This document shows positions 1 to 9,909 of a stretch of DNA of 64,000 bases, one piece after another. Each line of letters begins with the position of its first letter. Position 1 is the stretch's first letter. The translations under genes were made by a program, and so were the position numbers. The notes beneath the pieces were generated by a model, which ran no database searches, had not been told where the DNA came from, and was given only the letters and a program-made list of their open reading frames with translations. This DNA is from Atherix ibis (Eukaryota; Arthropoda; Insecta; Diptera; Athericidae), in assembly GCA_958298945.1 (NCBI GenBank), contig OY282608.1, forward strand, positions 75,006,806 through 75,070,805, in the 5' to 3' direction.

Positions 1-1453
1 TTGTTGATTTGTTCGTTTGTTTTCTTGTTGGTTTGTTGGTTTGTTTGTTTGTTGGTTTGTTGGCTTATTGGTTTGTTGGTTTGTTGGTTTGTTCGTTTGT
101 TGGTTTTTTGGTTTGTTGGTTTGTTGGTTTGTTGGCTTGTTGGTTTGTTGGTTTGTTGGTTTGTTGGTTTGTTGGTTACTTGGTTACTTGGTTTGTCGGT
201 TTTTGGCTTGTTGGTTTGTTGGTTTGTTGGTTTGTTTGTTTGTTGGTTTGTTGGCTTATAGGTTTGTTGGTTTGTTGGTTTGTTCGTTTGTTGGTTTATT
301 GGCTTGTTGGTTTGTTGGTTTGTTGGCTTGTTGGTTTGTTGGTTTGTTGGTTTATTGGTTTATTTGTTTGTTAGTTTGTTTGTTTGTTGGTTTGTACGTT
401 TGTTGGTTTGTTGGTTACTAGGTTTGTTGGTTTGTTCTTTTGTTCGTTTGTTGGTTTGTTGGTTTGTTAGTTTGTTCGTTTGTTGGTTTGTTGGTTTGTT
501 GGTTTGTTGGTTTTTTGGTTTATTGGATTGTTGGTTTGTTGGTTTGTTGGTTTGTTGGTTTGTTGGTTTGTTGGTTTGTTGGTTTGTTGGTTTGTTGTTT
601 GTTGGTTTGTTGGTTTATTGGTTTGTTGGTTTGTTGGTTTGTTCGTTTGTTGGTTTGTTGGTTTGTTGGTTTGTTGGTTTATTGGTTTGTTGGTTTGTTG
701 GTTTGTTCGTTTGTTGGTTTGTTGATTTGTTGGTTTGTTCGTTTGTTCGTTTGTTGGCTTGTTGGTTTGTTGGCTTGTTGGCTTGTTGGTTTGTTGGTTT
801 GTTGTGTTGTTGGTTACTTGGTTTGTTGGTTTGTTGATTTGCTGGTTTGTTCGTTTATTCGTTTGTTGGCTTGTTGGTTTGTTGGCTTGTTGACTTGTTG
901 GTTTGTTGGTTTGTTGTGTTGTTGGCTACTTGGTTTGTTGGTTTGTTGGTTTGTTGGTTTGTTGGTTTGTTGGTTTGTTGGTTTGTTGGTTTGTTGATGT
1001 GTTGGTTTGTTCGTTTTTTCGTTTGTTGGCTTGTTGGTTTGTTGGCTTGTTGGCTTGTTGGTTTGTTGGTTTGTTGGTTCGTTGGTTACTTGGTTTGTTG
1101 GTGTGTTGGTTTGTTGGTTTGTTGGTTTGTTAGTTTGTTGGTTTGTTGGTTTGTTGATTTGTTGGTTTGTTGGTTTGTTCGTTTGTTGGTTTTTTGGTTT
1201 GTTGGTTTGTTCGTTTGTTGGTTTGTTGGTTTATTGGTTTATTGGTTTGTTGGTTTGTTCATTTGTTGGTTTGTTGATTTGTTGGTTTGTTCGTTTGTTT
1301 TCTTGTTGGTTTGTTGGTTTGTTTGGTTGTTGGTTTGTTGGCTTATTGGTTTGTTGGTTTGTTGGTTTGTTCGTTTGTTGGTTTTTTGGTTTGTTGGTTT
1401 GTTGGTTTGTTGGCTTGTTGGTTTGTTGGTTTGTTGGTTTGTTGGTTTGTTGG
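1..1453 (+). repeat. Family A, partial copy A0 (cut by window start)
   Basis: From about 360 onward this piece matches about 8,820-9,909 at an offset of 8,448-8,456 bp. GGTTACTAGG recurs (TTACTA at 415 and 8871), followed by three TTAC/CTAC modules at 814, 926 and 1086 that match 9262, 9374 and 9534. The first 290 bp instead match the start of copy A1 (TTACTTGGTTAC at 176). The switch near 295 occurs inside a shared TTCGTTTGTTGGTTT word, so the piece is a hybrid of two array segments. Confidence 0.8.
730..1100 (+). repeat. Intermediate triplet module (TTAC/CTAC triad), copy 1
   Basis: Three diverged copies of a 112-160 bp module follow one another. Each has a TTCG pair, a run of GGCTTGTT variants and a closing TTACTTGG or CTACTTGG. 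The closing words start at 814 (TTACT), 926 (CTACT) and 1086 (TTACT), so spacing is 112 then 160 bp. The middle copy carries the private GACTTGTT and GGCTACTT variants. This is a repeat layer between the 8-bp unit and the 3-kb higher-order repeat. Confidence 0.85.
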
Positions 1454-4400
1454 TTACTTGGTTACTTGGTTTGTAGGTTTTTGGCTTGTTGGTTTGTTGG
1501 TTTGTTGGTTTGTTTGTTTGTTGGTTTGTTGGCTTATAGGTTTGTTGGTTTGTTGGTTTGTTCGTTTGTTGGTTTTTTGGTTTGTTGGTTTGTTGGTTTG
1601 TTGGCTTGTTGGTTTATTGGTTTGTTGGTTTGTTGGTTTGTTGGTTACTTGGTTGCTTGGTTTGTCGGTTTGTTGGCTTGTTGGTTTGTTGGTTTGTTGG
1701 TTTGTTGGTTTGTTGGTTTTTTGGTTTGTTGGTTTGTTGGTTTGTTGGTTTGTTGGTTTGTTTGTTTGTTGGTTTGTTCGTTTGTTGGGTTGTTGGTTTA
1801 ATGGCTTGTTGGCTTGTTGGTTTGTTAGTTTGTTGGCTCGTTGGTTTGTTGGCTTGTTGGTTTGTTGGTTTGTTGGTTTGTTGGTTTATTTGTTTGTTGG
1901 TTTGTTTGTTTGTTGGGTTGTTCGATTGTTGGTTTGTTAGTTACTTGGTTTGTTGGTTTGTTGGTTTGTTCGTTTGTTGGTTTGTTGGTTTGTTGGTTTG
2001 TTCGTTTGTTGGTTTGTTGGTTTGTTGCTTTGTAGGGATGTTGGTTTGTTGGTTTGTTGGTTTGTTGGTTTGTTGGTTTGTTGGTTTGTTGGTTTTTTGG
2101 TTTGTTGGTTTGTTGGTTTGTTGGTTTGTTTGTTTGTTGGTTTATTCGTTTGTTGGTTTGTTGGTTTGTTGGTTTGTTGGTTTGTTGGTTTGTTGGTTTA
2201 TTGGTTTGTTGGTTTGTTGGTTTTTTAGTTTGTTGGTTTGCTCGTTTGTTGGTTTGCTGGTTTGTTGGTTTGTTGGTTTGTCGGTTTGTTGGTTTGTTTG
2301 TTTGTTGGTTTGTTGGTTTGTTGGTTTGTTGGTTTGTGAGTTTGTTGGTTTGTTGATTTATTTGTTATTTGTTTTTTGGTTTGTGGGTTTGTTGGTTGGT
2401 ATGTTGGTTTGTTGGTTTGTTGGTTTGTTGGTTTTTTGGTTTATTGGTTTGTTGGTTTGTTGTTCTGTTGGTTTGTTTGTTGGTTTGTTGGTTTGTTGGT
2501 TTGTTGGTTTGTTCGTTTGTTGGTTTGTTGGTTTGTTGGTTTGTTGGTTTGTTGGTTTGTTGGTTTGTTGGTTTGTTGGTTTGTTGGTTTTTTGGTTTGT
2601 TGGTTTGTTGGTTTGTTGGTTTTTTGGTTTGTTTGTTTGTTAGTTTGTTCGTTTGTTGGCTTGCTGGCTTGTTGGCTTGTTGGCTTTATGGTTTGTAGGT
2701 ACGTTGGTTTGTTAGCTTGTTGGTTTGTTGGTTTGTTGGTTTTTTGGTTACTTGGTTTGTTGGTTTGTTGGTTTGTTCGTTTGTTGGTTTGTTTATTTGT
2801 TGGTTTGTTCGTTTTGTTGGTTTGTTGGTTTGTTGGTTTGTAGGTTTGTTGGTTTGTTGGTTTGTTGGTTTGTTGGTTTGTTGGTTTGTTGGTTTGTTGG
2901 TTTGTTGGTTTGTTGGTTTGTTGGTTTGTTTGTTTGTTGGTTTGTTCGTTTGTTGGTTTGTTGGTTTGTTGGTTTGTTGGTTTGTTGGTTTATTGGTTTG
3001 TTGGTTTGTTGGTTTTTTAGTTTGTTGGTTTGTTGGTTTGCTCGTTTGTTGGTTTGCTGGTTTGTTGGTTTGTTGGGTTGTTGGTTTTAGTGGTTTGTTG
3101 GTTTGTTGGTTTGTTGGTTTGTTGGTTTGTTGGTTTGTTGGTTTGTTGGTTTGTTGATTTGTGGTTTGTTGGTTTATTTGTTTATTTGTTTGTTGGTTTG
3201 TTGGTTTGTTGGTTTGTTGGTTTGTTGGTTTGTTGGTATGTTGGTTTGTTGGCTTGTTGGTTTGTTGGTTTGTTGGTTTTTTTTGTTTGTTGGTTTGTTG
3301 GTTTGTTGTTCTGTTTGTTTGTTTGTTTGTTGGTTTGTTGATTTGTTGGTTTGTTGGTTTTTTGGTTTGTTGGCTTGTTTGTTTATTGATTTTTTATTTT
3401 GTTGGTTTGTTCGTTTGTTCGTTTGTTGGCTTGTTGGTTTGTTGGCTTGTTGGTTTGTTAGTTTGTTGGTTTGTTGTTTTGTTGGTTTGTTGGTTTATTT
3501 GTTTGTTGGTTTGTTGGTTTATTGGTTTGTTTGTTTGTTGGTTTGTTGGTTCGTTGGTTTGTTGGTTTGTTGGTTTGTTGGTTTGTTGGTTTGTTTGTTT
3601 GTTGATTTGTTGGTTTGTTGGCTTGTTGGCTTGTTGGCTTGTTGGTTTGTTGGTTTGTTGGTTTGTTGGTTTGTTGGTTCGTTAGTTTATTTGTTTGTTG
3701 GTTTGTTGGCTTGTTGGATTGTTGGTTTGTTGGCTTGTTGGTTTGTTGGATTGTTGGTTTCTTTGTTTGTTGGTTTGTTGGCTTGTTGGTGTTTTGGTTT
3801 GTGGTTTGTTGGTTTGTTGGTTTGTTGGTTTGTTGGTTTGTTGGTTTGTTGGTTTGTTGGCTTGTTGGTTTGTTGGTTTGTTCGTTTGTTGGTTTTTTGG
3901 TTTGTTAGTTTGTTGGTTTGTTGGTTTGTTGGTTTGTTGGTTTGTTGGTTTGTTGGTTTGTTGGTTTGTTTGTTTGTTGGTTTGTTGGTTTGTTGGCTTG
4001 TTGGCTTGTTGGCTTGTTGGTTTGTTGGTTTGTTGGTTTGTTGGTTTGTTGGTTTGTTGGTTTGTTAATTTATTTGTTAGTTGGTTTGTTGGCTTGTTAG
4101 TTTGTTGGTTTGTTGGCTTGTTGGTTTGTTGGATTCTTGGTTTCTTTGTTTGTTGGTTTCTTTGTTTATTGGTTTGTTGGCTTGTTGGTGTTTTGGTTTG
4201 TTGGTTTGTTGGGTTGTTGGCTTGTTGGTTTGTTGGTTTGTTGGTTTGTTGGTTTGTTGGTTTGTTGGCTTGTTGATTTGTTGGTTTGTTCGTTTGTTGG
4301 ATTTTTGGTTTGTTAGTTTGTTGGTTTGTTGGTTTGTTGGTTTATTGGTTTATTGGTTTGTTGGTTTGTTCATTTGTTGGTTTGTTGATTTGTTGGTTTG

Positions 4401-4572
4401 TTCGTTTGTTCGTTTGTTTTCTTGTTGGTTTGTTGGTTTGTTTGTTTGTTGGTTTGTTGGCTTATTGGTTTGTTGGTTTGTTGGTTTGTTCGTTTGTTGG
4501 TTTTTTGGTTTGTTGGTTTGTTGGTTTGTTGGTTTGTTGGTTTGTTGGTTTGTTGGTTTGTTGGTTTGTTGG
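1454..4572 (+). repeat. Family A higher-order copy A1 (3,119 bp)
   Basis: The copy is delimited by TTACTTGGTTAC at 1454 and 4573. Inside are GTAGGGATG near 2034, the AT-richer word near 2355, GGTACGTTGG near 2699, TTTTAGTGG at 3085, the TTTTTTATTTTG word at 3390, GGTGTTTTGG near 3789 and TTAATTTATTTG near 4065. The word GATTTATTTGTTATTTG at 2355 lacks one T relative to all later copies. A1 also has eight consecutive Ts near 3277 where other copies have seven or fewer. Confidence 0.85.
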
Positions 4573-5457
4573 TTACTTGGTTACTTGGTTTGTCGGTTTT
4601 TGGCTTCTTGGTTTGTTGGTTTGTTGGTTTGTTTGTTTGTTGGTTTGTTGGCTTATAGGTTTGTAGGTTTGTTGGTTTGTTCGTTTGTTGGTTTTTTGGT
4701 TTGTTGGTTTGTTGGTTTGTTGGCTTGTTGGTTTGTTGGTTTGTTGGTTTGTTGGTTTGTTGGTTACTTGGTTGCTTGGTTTGTCGGTTTGTTGGCTTGT
4801 TGGTTTGTTGGTTTGTTGGTTTGTTGGTTTGTTGGTTTTTTGGTTTGTTGGTTTGTTGGTTTGTTGGTTTGTTGGTTTGTTTGTTTGTTGGTTTGTTCGT
4901 TTGTTGGGTTGTTGGTTTGTTGGCTTGTTGGCTTGTTGGTTTGTTAGTTTGTTGGCTCGTTGGTTTGTTGGCTTGTTGGTTTGTTGGTTTGTTGGTTTGT
5001 TGGTTTATTTGTTTGTTGGTTTGTTTGTTTGTTGGGTTGTTCGTTTGTTGGTTTGTTAGTTACTTGGTTTGTTGGTTTGTTGGTTTGTTCGTTTGTTGGT
5101 TTGTTGGTTTGTTGGTTTGTTCGTTTGTTGGTTTGTTGGTTTGTTGCTTTGTAGGGATGTTGGTTTGTTGGTTTGTTGGTTTGTTGGTTTGTTGCTTTGT
5201 TAGTTTTTTGGTTTGTTGGTTTGTTGGTTTGTTGGTTTGTTTGTTTGTTGGTTTATTCGTTTGTTGGTTTGTTGGTTTGTTGGTTTGTTGGTTTGTTGGT
5301 TTATTGGTTTGTTGGTGTGTTGGTTTTTTAGTTTGTTGGTTTGCTCGTTTGTTGGTTTGCTGGTTTGTTGGTTTGTTGGTTTGTCGGTTTGTTGGTTTGT
5401 TTGTTTGTTGGTTTGTTGGTTTGGTGGTTTGTTGGTTTGTGAGTTTGTTGGTTTGTT

Positions 5458-5475
5458 GATTTATTTGTTTATTTG
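5458..5475 (+). repeat. AT-richer landmark word (representative of eight)
   Basis: GATTTATTTGTTTATTTG is the most A-rich short word of family A. It also occurs at 10691, 13773, 16896, 20121, 21661 and 23001, and in a one-base-shorter form at 2355. It is nearly always followed by a run of Ts and GTGGGTTTG. It contains TGTTTAT, compatible with the forkhead-factor core, and ATTTA, an AU-rich-element core if transcribed. These matches are short and could be incidental. Confidence 0.6.
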
Positions 5476-6699
5476 TTTTTTGGTTTGTGGGTTTGTTGGT
5501 TGGTATGTTGGTTTGTTGGCTTGTTGGTTTGTTGGTTTGTTGGTTTTTTGGTTTATTGGTTTGTTGGTTTGTTGTTCTGTTGGTTTATTTGTTTGTTGGT
5601 TTGTTGGTTTGTTGGTTTGTTGGTTTGTTGGTTTGTTGGTTTGTTGGTTTGTTGGTTTGTTGGTTTGTTGGTTTGTTGGTTTTTTGGTTTGTTGGTTTGT
5701 TGGTTTGTTGGTTTTTTGGTTTGTTTGTTTGTTAGTTTATTCGTTTGTTGGCTTGTTGGCTTGTTGGCGTGTTGGCTTTTTGGTTTGTAGGTACGTTGGT
5801 TTGTTGGCTTGTTGGTTTGTTGGTTTGTTGGTTTTTTGGTTTGTTGGTTTGTTGGTTTGTTGTTCTGTTGGTTTGTTTGTTTGTTGGTTAGTTGGTTTGT
5901 TGGTTTGTTGGTTTGTTGGTTTGTTGGTTTGTTGGTTTGTTGGTTTGTTGGTTTGTTGGTTTGTTGGTTTGTTCGTTTGTTGGTTTATTGGCTTGTTGGT
6001 TTGTTGGTTTGTTGGTTTGTTGGTTTATTTGTTTGTTGGTTTGTTTGATTGTTGGGTTGTTCGTTTGTTGGTTTGTTAGTTACTTGGTTTGTTGGTTTGT
6101 TGGTTTGTTCGTTTGTTGGTTTGTTTATTTGTTGGTTTGTTCGTTTTGTTGGTTTGTTGGTTTGTTGGTTTGTAGGTTTGTTGGTTTGTTGGTTTGTTGG
6201 TTTGTTGGTTTGTTGGTTTGTTGGTTTGTTGGTTTGTTGGTTTGTTGGTTTGTTTGTTTGTTGGTTTGTTCGTTTGTTGGTTTGTTGGTTTGTTGGTTTG
6301 TTGGTTTGTTGGTTTGTTGGTTTGTTGGTTTGTTGGTTTTTTAGTTTGTTGGTTTGTTGGTTTGCTCGTTTGTTGGTTTGCTGGTTTGTTGGTTTGTTGG
6401 GTTGTTGGTTTTAGTGGTTTGTTGGTTTGTTGGTTTGTTGGTTTGTTGGTTTGTTGGTTTGTTTATTTGTGGTTTGTTGGTTTATTTGTTTATTTGTTTG
6501 TTGGTTTGTTGGTTTGTTGGTTTGTTGGTTTGTTTGTTTGTTGGTATGTTGGTTTGTTGGCTTGTTGGTTTGTTGGTTTGTTGGTTTTTTTTGTTTGTTG
6601 GTTTGTTGGTTTGTTGTTCTGTTGGTTTGTTTGTTTGTTGGTTTGTTGATTTGTTGGTTTGTTGGTTTTTTGGTTTGTTGGTTTGTTCGTTTGTTGGCT

Positions 6700-7510
6700 T
6701 GTTGGTTTGTTGGGTTGTTGGTTTGTTAGTTTGTTGGTTTGTTGTTTTGTTGGTTTGTTGGTTTATTTGTTTGTTGGTTTGTTGGTTTATTGGTTTGTTT
6801 GTTTGTTGGTTTGTTGGTTCGTTGGTTTGTTGGTTTGTTGGTTTGTTGGTTTGTTGGTTTGTTTGTTTGTTGGTTTGTTGGTTTGTTGGCTTGTTGGCTT
6901 GTTGGCTTGTTGGTTTGTTGGTTTGTTGGTTTGTTGGTTCGTTAGTTTATTTGTTTGTTGGTTTGTTGGCTTGTTGGATTGTTGGTTTGTTGGCTTGTTG
7001 GTTTGTTGGATTGTTGGTTTCTTTGTTTGTTGGTTTGTTGGCTTGTTGGTGTTTTGGTTTGTGGTTTGTTGGTTTGTTGGTTTGTTGGTTTGTTGGTTTG
7101 TTGGTTTGTTGGTTTGTTGGTTTGTTGGTTTGTTGGCTTGTTGGTTTGTTGGTTTGTTCTTTTGTTGGTTTTTTGGTTTGTTAGTTTGTTGGTTTGTTGG
7201 TTTGTTGGTTTGTTGGTTTGTTGTTTTGTTGGTTTGTTGGTTTATTTGTTTGTTGGTTTGTTGGTTTATTGGTTTGTTTGTTTGTTGGTTTGTTGGTTTG
7301 TTGGTTTGTTGGTTTGTTGGTTTGTTTGTTTGTTTGTTTGTTGGTTTGTTGGTTTGTTGGCTTGTTGGCTTGTTGGCTTGTTGGTTTGTTGGTTTGTTGG
7401 TTTGTTGGTTTGTTGGTTCGTTAGTTTATTTGTTTGTTGGTTTGTTGGCTTGTTGGATTGTTGGTTTGTTGGCTTGTTGGTTTGTTGGATTGTTGGTTTC
7501 TTTGTTTGTT
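6700..7510 (+). repeat. 479-bp tandem duplication within A2
   Basis: The word GTTCGTTAGTTTATTTG occurs at 6937 and again at 7416, an offset of 479 bp. In both places it is preceded by a GGCTTGTT triplet and followed by GGATTGTTGG, a GGCTTGTT unit and GGTTTCTTTG. The second copy has TGTTTGTTTGTTTG near 7322, one TGTTTGTT unit more than the first. The 479-bp offset is not a multiple of 8 because 7- or 9-bp units lie within it. Confidence 0.8.
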
Positions 7511-7829
7511 GGTTTGTTGGTTTGTTGGTTTGTTGGTTTGTTGGTTTGTTGGCTTGTTGGTTTGTTGGTTTGTTTGTTTGTTGGATTTTTGGTTTGTTAG
7601 TTTGTTGGTTTGTTGGTTTGTTGGTTTGTTGGTTTGTTGGTTTGTTGGTTTGTTGGCTTGATTGTTTGTTGGCTTGTTGGCTTGTTGGTTTGTTGGTTTG
7701 TTGGTTTGTTGGTTTGTTGGTTTGTTGGTTTGTTGGCTTGTTAGTTTGTTAGTTTGTTGGCTTGTTGGTTTGTTGGTTTGTTGGTTTGTTGGTTTGTTGG
7801 TTTGTTGGTTTGTAGGTTTGTTGGTTTAT

Positions 7830-8720
7830 TGGTTTGTTGGTTTGTTGGTTTGTTGGTTTGTTGGTTTGTTGGTTTGTTGGTTTGTTTGGCTTGTTGGTTT
7901 GTTGGCTTGTTGGCTTGTTGGTTTGTTGGTTTGTTGGTTTGTTGGTTTGTTGGTTTGTTGGTTTGTTGGTTTGTTGGTTTGTTGGTTTGTTTGTTTGTTG
8001 GTTGTTGGTTTGTTGGTTTGTTGGTTTGTTGGTTGGTTGGTTTGTTGGTTATTTTGTTTGTTGGTTTTTTGATTTGTTGGCTTGTTGGTTTGCTGGTTTG
8101 TTGGTTTGTTGATTTGTTGGTTTGTTGGTTTGTTGGTTTGTTGGTTTGTTGGTTTGTTGGTTTGTTGGTTTTTTGGCTTGTTGGTTTGTTGGTTTGTTGG
8201 TTTGTTAGTTTGTTGGTTTGATGGTTTGTTGGTTTGTTGGTTTGTTGGTTTGTTGGTTTGTTGGTGTGTTGGTTTGTTGGTTTGTTGGTTTATTGGTTTG
8301 TTGGTTTGTTGGTTTGGTCGTTTGTTGGTTTGTTGATTTGTTGGTTTGTTCGTTTGTTGGTTTTTTGGTTTGTTGGTTTGTTGGTTTGTTGGTTTGTTGG
8401 TTTGTTGGTTTGTTGATTTGTTGGTTTGTTGGTTTGTTGGTTTGTTGGTTTGTTGGTGTGTTGGTTTGTTGGTTTGTTGGTTTATTGGTTTGTTGGTTTG
8501 TTGGTTTGTCCGTTTGTTGGTTTGTTGATTTGTTGGTTTGTTCGTTTGTTCGTTTGTTGGCTTGTTGGTTTGTTGGCTTGTTGGCTTGTTGGTTTATTGG
8601 TTTGTTGGGTTATTGGTTACTTGGTTTGTTGGTTTGTTGGTTTGTTGGTTTGTTGGTTTGTTGGTTTATTGGTTTGTTTGTTTGTTGGTTTGTTGGCTTG
8701 TTGGTTTGTTGGATTGTTGG
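7830..8720 (+). repeat. Dispersed segment shared with about 28.08-28.88 kb
   Basis: An ordered set of rare words is common to both places, at an offset of about 20.25 kb: GGTTTGTTTGGCTTG, the 7-bp unit GGTTGTT (near 8000 and 28251), GGTTAT, GATTTG pairs, GATGGTTTG (near 8220 and 28473), GGTGTGTT and GGTTTGGTCG. The likely reading is non-adjacent duplication or exchange between distant parts of the array. Small differences exist, for example GGTTATTTTG at 8047 against GGTTATTTGG near 28300. Confidence 0.75.
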
Positions 8721-9177
8721 TTTCTTTGTTTGTTGGTTTGTTGGCTTGTTGGTGTTTTGGTTTGTGGTTTGTTGGTTTGTTGGTTTTTGGTTTGTTGGTT
8801 TGTTGGTTTGTTGTTTTGTTGGTTTGTTGGTTTGTTTGTTTGTTGGTTTGTACGTTTGTTGGTTTGTTGGTTACTAGGTTTGTTGGTTTGTTCTTTTGTT
8901 CGTTTGTTGGTTTGTTGGTTTGTTAGTTTGTTCGTTTGTTGGTTTGTTGGTTTGTTGGTTTGTTGGTTTTATGGTTTATTGGTTTGTTGGTTTGTTGGTT
9001 TGTTGGTTTGTTGGTTTGTTGGTTTGTTGGTTTGTTGGTTTGTTGGTTTGTTGTTTGTTGGTTTGTTGGTTTATTGGTTTGTTGGTTTGTTGGTTTGTTC
9101 GTTTGTTGGTTTGTTGGTTTGTTGGTTTATTGGTTTGTTGGTTTGTTGGTTTGTTCGTTTGTTGGTTTGTTGATTTG

Positions 9178-9546
9178 TTAGTTTGTTCGTTTGTTCGTTT
9201 GTTGGCTTGTTTGTTTGTTGGCTTGTTGGCTTGTTGGTTTGTTGGTTTGTTGTGTTGTTGGTTACTTGGTTTGTTGGTTTGTTGATTTGTTGGTTTGTTC
9301 GTTTGTTCGTTTGTTGGCTTGTTGGTTTGTTGGCTTGTTGACTTGTTGGTTTGTTGGTTTGTTGTGTTGTTGGCTACTTGGTTTGTTGGTTTGTTGGTTT
9401 GTTGGTTTGTTGGTTTGTTGGTTTGTTGGTTTGTTGATGTGTTGGTTTGTTCGTTTTTTCGTTTGTTGGCTTGTTGGTTTGTTGGCTTGTTGGCTTGTTG
9501 GTTTGTTGGTTTGTTGGTTTGTTGGTTCGTTGGTTACTTGGTTTGT
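9178..9546 (+). repeat. TTAC/CTAC triad module, copy 2
   Basis: The closing words start at 9262 (TTACT), 9374 (CTACT) and 9534 (TTACT). The 112- and 160-bp spacings are the same as in the module at 730-1100. The private middle-copy variants GACTTGTT and GGCTACTT are also present, so the whole triad was copied as one block. Confidence 0.85.
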
Positions 9547-9909
9547 TGGTGTGTTGGTTTGTTGGTTTGTTGGTTTGTTAGTTTGTTGGTTTGTTGGTTT
9601 GTTGATTTGTTGGTTTGTTGGTTTGTTCGTTTGTTGGTTTTTTGGTTTGTTGGTTTGTTCGTTTTTTGGTTTGTTGGTTTATTGGTTTATTGGTTTGCTG
9701 GTTTGTTCATTTGTTGGTTTGTTGATTTGTTGGTTTGTTCGTTTGTTCGTTTGTTTTCTTGTTGGTTTGTTGGTTTGTTTGTTTGTTGGTTTGTTGGCTT
9801 ATTGGTTTGTTGGTTTGTTGGTTTGTTCGTTTGTTGGTTTTTTGGTTTGTTGGTATGTTGGTTTGTTGGCTTGTTGGTTTGTTGGTTTGTTGGTTTGTTG
9901 GTTTGTTGG

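Larger units (their letters stand above)
4573..9909 (+). repeat. Family A higher-order copy A2, enlarged (5,337 bp)
   Basis: The copy starts with the A landmark at 4573 and keeps A order through TTTTAGTGG at 6409 and GGTGTTTTGG near 7047. It is about 2.2 kb longer than its neighbours because of an internal 479-bp duplication (about 6.7-7.5 kb), an unusual segment at 7.8-8.7 kb shared with 28.1-28.9 kb, and an end segment (8.8-9.9 kb) shared with copy A0. Confidence 0.8.

Noticed and set aside
3270..3292. T-run of eight bases as a terminator
   Set aside because: There is no preceding hairpin, since the G/T-only strand cannot form GC stems, and no transcription unit upstream.
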